A stretch of DNA of 64,000 nt, from the NCBI RefSeq assembly GCF_000695625.1, contig NZ_JMQI01000003.1:1-64000 (forward strand), read 5' to 3'. Source of the stretch: Amycolatopsis rifamycinica. GTDB lineage: Bacteria; Actinomycetota; Actinomycetes; Mycobacteriales; Pseudonocardiaceae. Both the position numbers and the translations under genes were made by a program. Below the pieces are notes generated by a model. That model did not search any database, was not told the origin of the DNA, and saw nothing but the letters and a program-made list of their open reading frames with translations. Shown here in pieces: positions 61,814 through 64,000 of the stretch. Positions within the stretch are counted from its first letter, which is position 1. Each line of letters opens with the position of its first letter.

Positions 61814-62944
61814 TCAGCCACGGAGTTGGGCCGCGGCCGCACGCCCCGGCGCGGGCGGTTCCGCGGGCACCGAGTCGGGGTCGATCGCCGCCTGGACGAG
61901 GTTGTCCTCCGAGCCCGCCAGCAGCTCCGCGCCCACCGGGGTCGAGCGCTTGACCAGCGCCAACGCGATCGGGCCGAGTTCGTGGTGCTGGATCACCGTG
62001 CCGATCCGGCCGACCGTCCGGCCGTCCAGCAGCACCGGGTCGCCGGTCTCCGGGGTGACCTCGGGCGAACCGTCGAGGTGCAGCAGCAGGAGGTTCCGCG
62101 GCGGGCGTCCCACATTGTGGACCTTCGACACCGTCTCCTGGCCGCGGTAGCAGCCCTTCGCGACATGCGCGGCCGAGCCGACCCAGCCCACCTCGTGCGG
62201 GATCGTGCGGTCGTCGGTGTCGACGCCCAGCCGCGGCCGCACCGACTCGACGCGCAGCGCGTCGAACACCCAGCTGCCCGCCGCCCGCGCGCCGGCGTCG
62301 GTCAGCCGCTTCCACCAGTCCGCCAGCGCCGCGCGCGGCACCGCCAGGTCGACGCTCGACCGGCCCGGCCAGGGCATCCGACGCGCGAACCCGCCACCCG
62401 GCAGTGCCGCCACGGCGTACGGCTCCGGGCCCACCTCGGCGCCGGCCGCGCTCAGCACGCGCTCGGCGTCCGGGCCGAGGACGGTGAGCAGCGCGAGCTC
62501 GTCCGTGGCGTCCCGGATGTCCACCTTGGACCAGAACTTCATCGCCTCGAGGTACTCGCGCAGGGTCTGCGGGCCGCCCTTGGGCAGCGCGCTCGTCACC
62601 CGCGAACCCCGGTCGGAGTCGAGGTACACCGTGCCGTCGAGGTGCGCGAGCACCATGTGCGTTTCGACACGGCCCTGGCTGTCGAGCACCAGCGCCTCGG
62701 TGCCGGAGCCCTCGGCGAGCCCGGTCACGTGCTGGGAGATGACCAGGTGCAGCCACGACAGCCGCTCTTCGCCGGACACGGCGAGGAATTCGCGGTGCGA
62801 GCGGTCGATCACGACCACGCTGCGCGAGGCCGTGCGCTGCTCCGCGAAGGGGTCGCCCCAATGCCAGGGGACGCCGGCTTCGGGGTGGTCGTCGGGCGGG
62901 GGGATGGATCCGGGCACGTCCAGCAGCGGCGAGCGGTACGGCAT
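61814..62944 (-). CDS. Folate-binding YgfZ-like protein
   Basis: Protein of about 376 residues related to YgfZ and the glycine-cleavage T-protein fold, involved in iron-sulfur enzyme maintenance through tetrahydrofolate. The diagnostic loop 'KGCYRGQETVSKVHNVGRPPRNLL' is near residue 268, and 'SHREFLAVSGEERLSWLHLVISQHV' marks the N-terminal folate-fold. It corresponds to Rv0811c in M. tuberculosis. The start on ATG at 62944 is 32 bases from the divergent pabC. Confidence 0.92.
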   Translation of the reverse strand: MPYRSPLLDVPGSIPPPDDHPEAGVPWHWGDPFAEQRTASRSVVVIDRSHREFLAVSGEERLSWLHLVISQHVTGLAEGSGTEALVLDSQGRVETHMVLAHLDGTVYLDSDRGSRVTSALPKGGPQTLREYLEAMKFWSKVDIRDATDELALLTVLGPDAERVLSAAGAEVGPEPYAVAALPGGGFARRMPWPGRSSVDLAVPRAALADWWKRLTDAGARAAGSWVFDALRVESVRPRLGVDTDDRTIPHEVGWVGSAAHVAKGCYRGQETVSKVHNVGRPPRNLLLLHLDGSPEVTPETGDPVLLDGRTVGRIGTVIQHHELGPIALALVKRSTPVGAELLAGSEDNLVQAAIDPDSVPAEPPAPGRAAAAQLRG

Positions 62945-62976
62945 ACCGTCCAGCCTAGGCGCAGTACGGTGTCCGC

Positions 62977-63825
62977 ATGCGCGTGCTCGTCTTCCTGGAC
63001 GGAACCCCGGCCGACCCCGACGTGGCCCAGATCAAGGTCGACGACCTCGGGCTGATGCGCGGCGACGGCGTCTTCGAGACGATCCTCGTCGCCGACGGCC
63101 GGCCCCGGGAGCTGCGGCCGCACCTCGAGCGGCTGGCCCGCTCGGCGGCCATGCTCGACCTCCCCGAGCCGGACCTCGCGGCCTGGGAGCGGGTCGTCTC
63201 GCTGGTGCTCGAGAAGTGGGCCGGCGGACCGGAAATGGTGCTGAAACTGGTGTACACGCGGGGCTCCGACGGCGATCCGGCCGCGGTGCCGACCGGCTTC
63301 GCGCTGGGTTCGGAGGTCGCGCCGTCGATCCTCAAGGCGCGTGCCGAAGGCGTCGCCGCGATCACCCTCGAACGCGGGTTCCCGCCGGATCTGGCCGAGC
63401 GGGCGCCGTGGCTGCTGCTGGGCGCGAAGCCGTTGTCGTACGCGATGAACATGGCCGGCGTGCGGGAGGCGGGCCGCCGCGGTGCCGAAGATGTGATTTT
63501 CACCGCGGCCGACGGTTCGATCTTCGAAGGCCCGACCTCGACCGTCGTGCTCGCGAAGGGGCGGACGCTCTACACGCCGCCGTCGAGCATCGGGATCCTG
63601 CCGGGCACCACCCAGGCCGCGCTGTTCCGCGGCGCCGAGAAGGCCGGCTGGGCGGTCAAGGTGGAGCCGCTGACCGTGCGCGACCTCGTCGAAGGCGACG
63701 GCGTGTTCATGGCCTCCAGCGTCCGCAAGCTGACTCGCGTGCACACGCTCGACGGCGAGCGGCTGCCCGATTCCGAAGCTGTGTACGCCGAGCTCGTCGC
63801 GGCCTACGAAGGCGAATACGCCTGA
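62977..63825 (+). CDS. pabC: Aminodeoxychorismate lyase (class IV aminotransferase)
   Basis: PLP enzyme of 282 residues forming para-aminobenzoate for folate. Motifs: 'VDDLGLMRGDGVFETILVADGRPRELRPHLERLARSA', the PLP lysine in 'LLLGAKPLSYAMNMAGVREA' (near residue 152), and 'SIFEGPTSTVVLAKG'. It could instead be a branched-chain or D-amino acid aminotransferase; position next to YgfZ and folate context favour PabC, as at Rv0812. ATG start. Its last 22 bases overlap the next, opposite gene. Confidence 0.88.
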   Translation: MRVLVFLDGTPADPDVAQIKVDDLGLMRGDGVFETILVADGRPRELRPHLERLARSAAMLDLPEPDLAAWERVVSLVLEKWAGGPEMVLKLVYTRGSDGDPAAVPTGFALGSEVAPSILKARAEGVAAITLERGFPPDLAERAPWLLLGAKPLSYAMNMAGVREAGRRGAEDVIFTAADGSIFEGPTSTVVLAKGRTLYTPPSSIGILPGTTQAALFRGAEKAGWAVKVEPLTVRDLVEGDGVFMASSVRKLTRVHTLDGERLPDSEAVYAELVAAYEGEYA

Positions 63826-64000
63826 CCCTGGGTGATCCGGACGACGGCCGGGGCGACCTCTTCGGCGCGGTAGGCGGCGATCTTGTGGTGGCCGTCGATG
63901 ATCAGCTCGCTCTCGCCGTCGGCCAGCAGCACCGCGACCGGCCGGTGCCCGGTGCGGATGGCCGTGCGGTAGTAGCCGACGCGGGATTCGTCCGACGGCG
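63804..64000 (-). CDS. Partial gene, ParB-like 'IIDGHHK' domain
   Basis: Truncated by the window edge: the 3' 65 codons are present and end at a TAG (complement of 63804-63806). The visible part reads 'SRVGYYRTAIRTGHRPVAVLLADGESELIIDGHHKIAAYRAEEVAPAVVRITQ'. The motif DGHHKIAAY is like ParB/sulfiredoxin-fold substrate sites, but too little is seen to name it. It overlaps the pabC stop by 22 bases, convergent. No start is in view. Confidence 0.7.
   Translation of the reverse strand, partial: PSDESRVGYYRTAIRTGHRPVAVLLADGESELIIDGHHKIAAYRAEEVAPAVVRITQGQAYSPS

Overview
The window is very GC-rich actinobacterial chromosome. It has dense genes, many GTG starts (and one TTG), 4-base ATGA/GTGA overlaps and little intergenic space. 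Family content points to the Pseudonocardiaceae, most likely Amycolatopsis or a close relative: two SAM methyltransferases of the DUF574 type, an XRE-DUF5753/DUF397 pair, a SigE-family sigma factor with a membrane partner, type VII secretion substrates with EspG and DUF3558 proteins, DUF3073 and an RsiG-type anti-sigma factor. The genus is an inference from gene families and synteny; no rRNA or other species marker is present.

Layout. 1-1427: a C-rich repeat, then purD. 1551-6559: a type VII secretion substrate island without the secretion machine (helical WXG-like protein, DUF3558 lipoprotein, PPE-like protein, EspG-type chaperone, small secretion-target protein, WXG-fused lytic transglycosylase). 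6569-12557: aminotransferase, small membrane protein, DUF574 methyltransferase, HAD phosphatase, threonine aldolase, SigE-type sigma factor with membrane partner, TetR regulator. 12563-16299: a sugar-acid cluster (GntR regulator, lactonase, SDR dehydrogenase, galactonate-dehydratase-like enolase). 16346-17773: purB. 17925-21810: a polar amino acid ABC importer with three tandem binding proteins. 21853-32323: MOSC protein, SAM hydrolase, purC, flavin reductase, deacetylase-like protein, MBL hydrolase, phosphatase, a divergent ArsR/MFS pair around a palindrome, aldehyde dehydrogenase and GMC oxidoreductase. 32479-40067: purS-purQ, a heterodimeric ABC exporter on the opposite strand, then purL. 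40186-48142: pentapeptide-repeat protein, Pro/Gln-rich membrane protein, two GH25 lysozymes, a type VII-associated protein, SCP2-like protein, second DUF574 methyltransferase, XRE/DUF397 module. 48262-50887: purF-purM. 50921-57876: ArfB-like peptidyl-tRNA hydrolase, GNAT, Gfo/Idh oxidoreductase, and an ECF vitamin transporter preceded by an SCO2322-type surface protein. 57867-64000: hydroxyacyl-CoA dehydrogenase, DUF3073, a conserved hypothetical, asparaginase, RsiG-like protein, YgfZ-like protein, aminodeoxychorismate lyase and a truncated gene.

The common thread is de novo purine synthesis. purD, purB, purC, purS, purQ, purL, purF and purM are all within 51 kb but are scattered among unrelated cassettes. 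The order purL - SCP2 protein - purF - purM - DUF3073 - ygfZ - pabC matches the mycobacterial Rv0803-Rv0812 segment.

The most unusual signals are four: (1) four copies of an approximately 40-base element containing a match to the actinobacterial PafBC/RecA_NDp promoter motif, three of them lying between the 3' ends of convergent genes with no gene downstream; (2) an ABC exporter in which every degenerate motif maps to the same composite ATP site; (3) a hairpin repeat flanked by a 15-bp duplication inserted in frame into a reading frame; (4) an RsiG homologue with one perfect and one altered cyclic-di-GMP motif.
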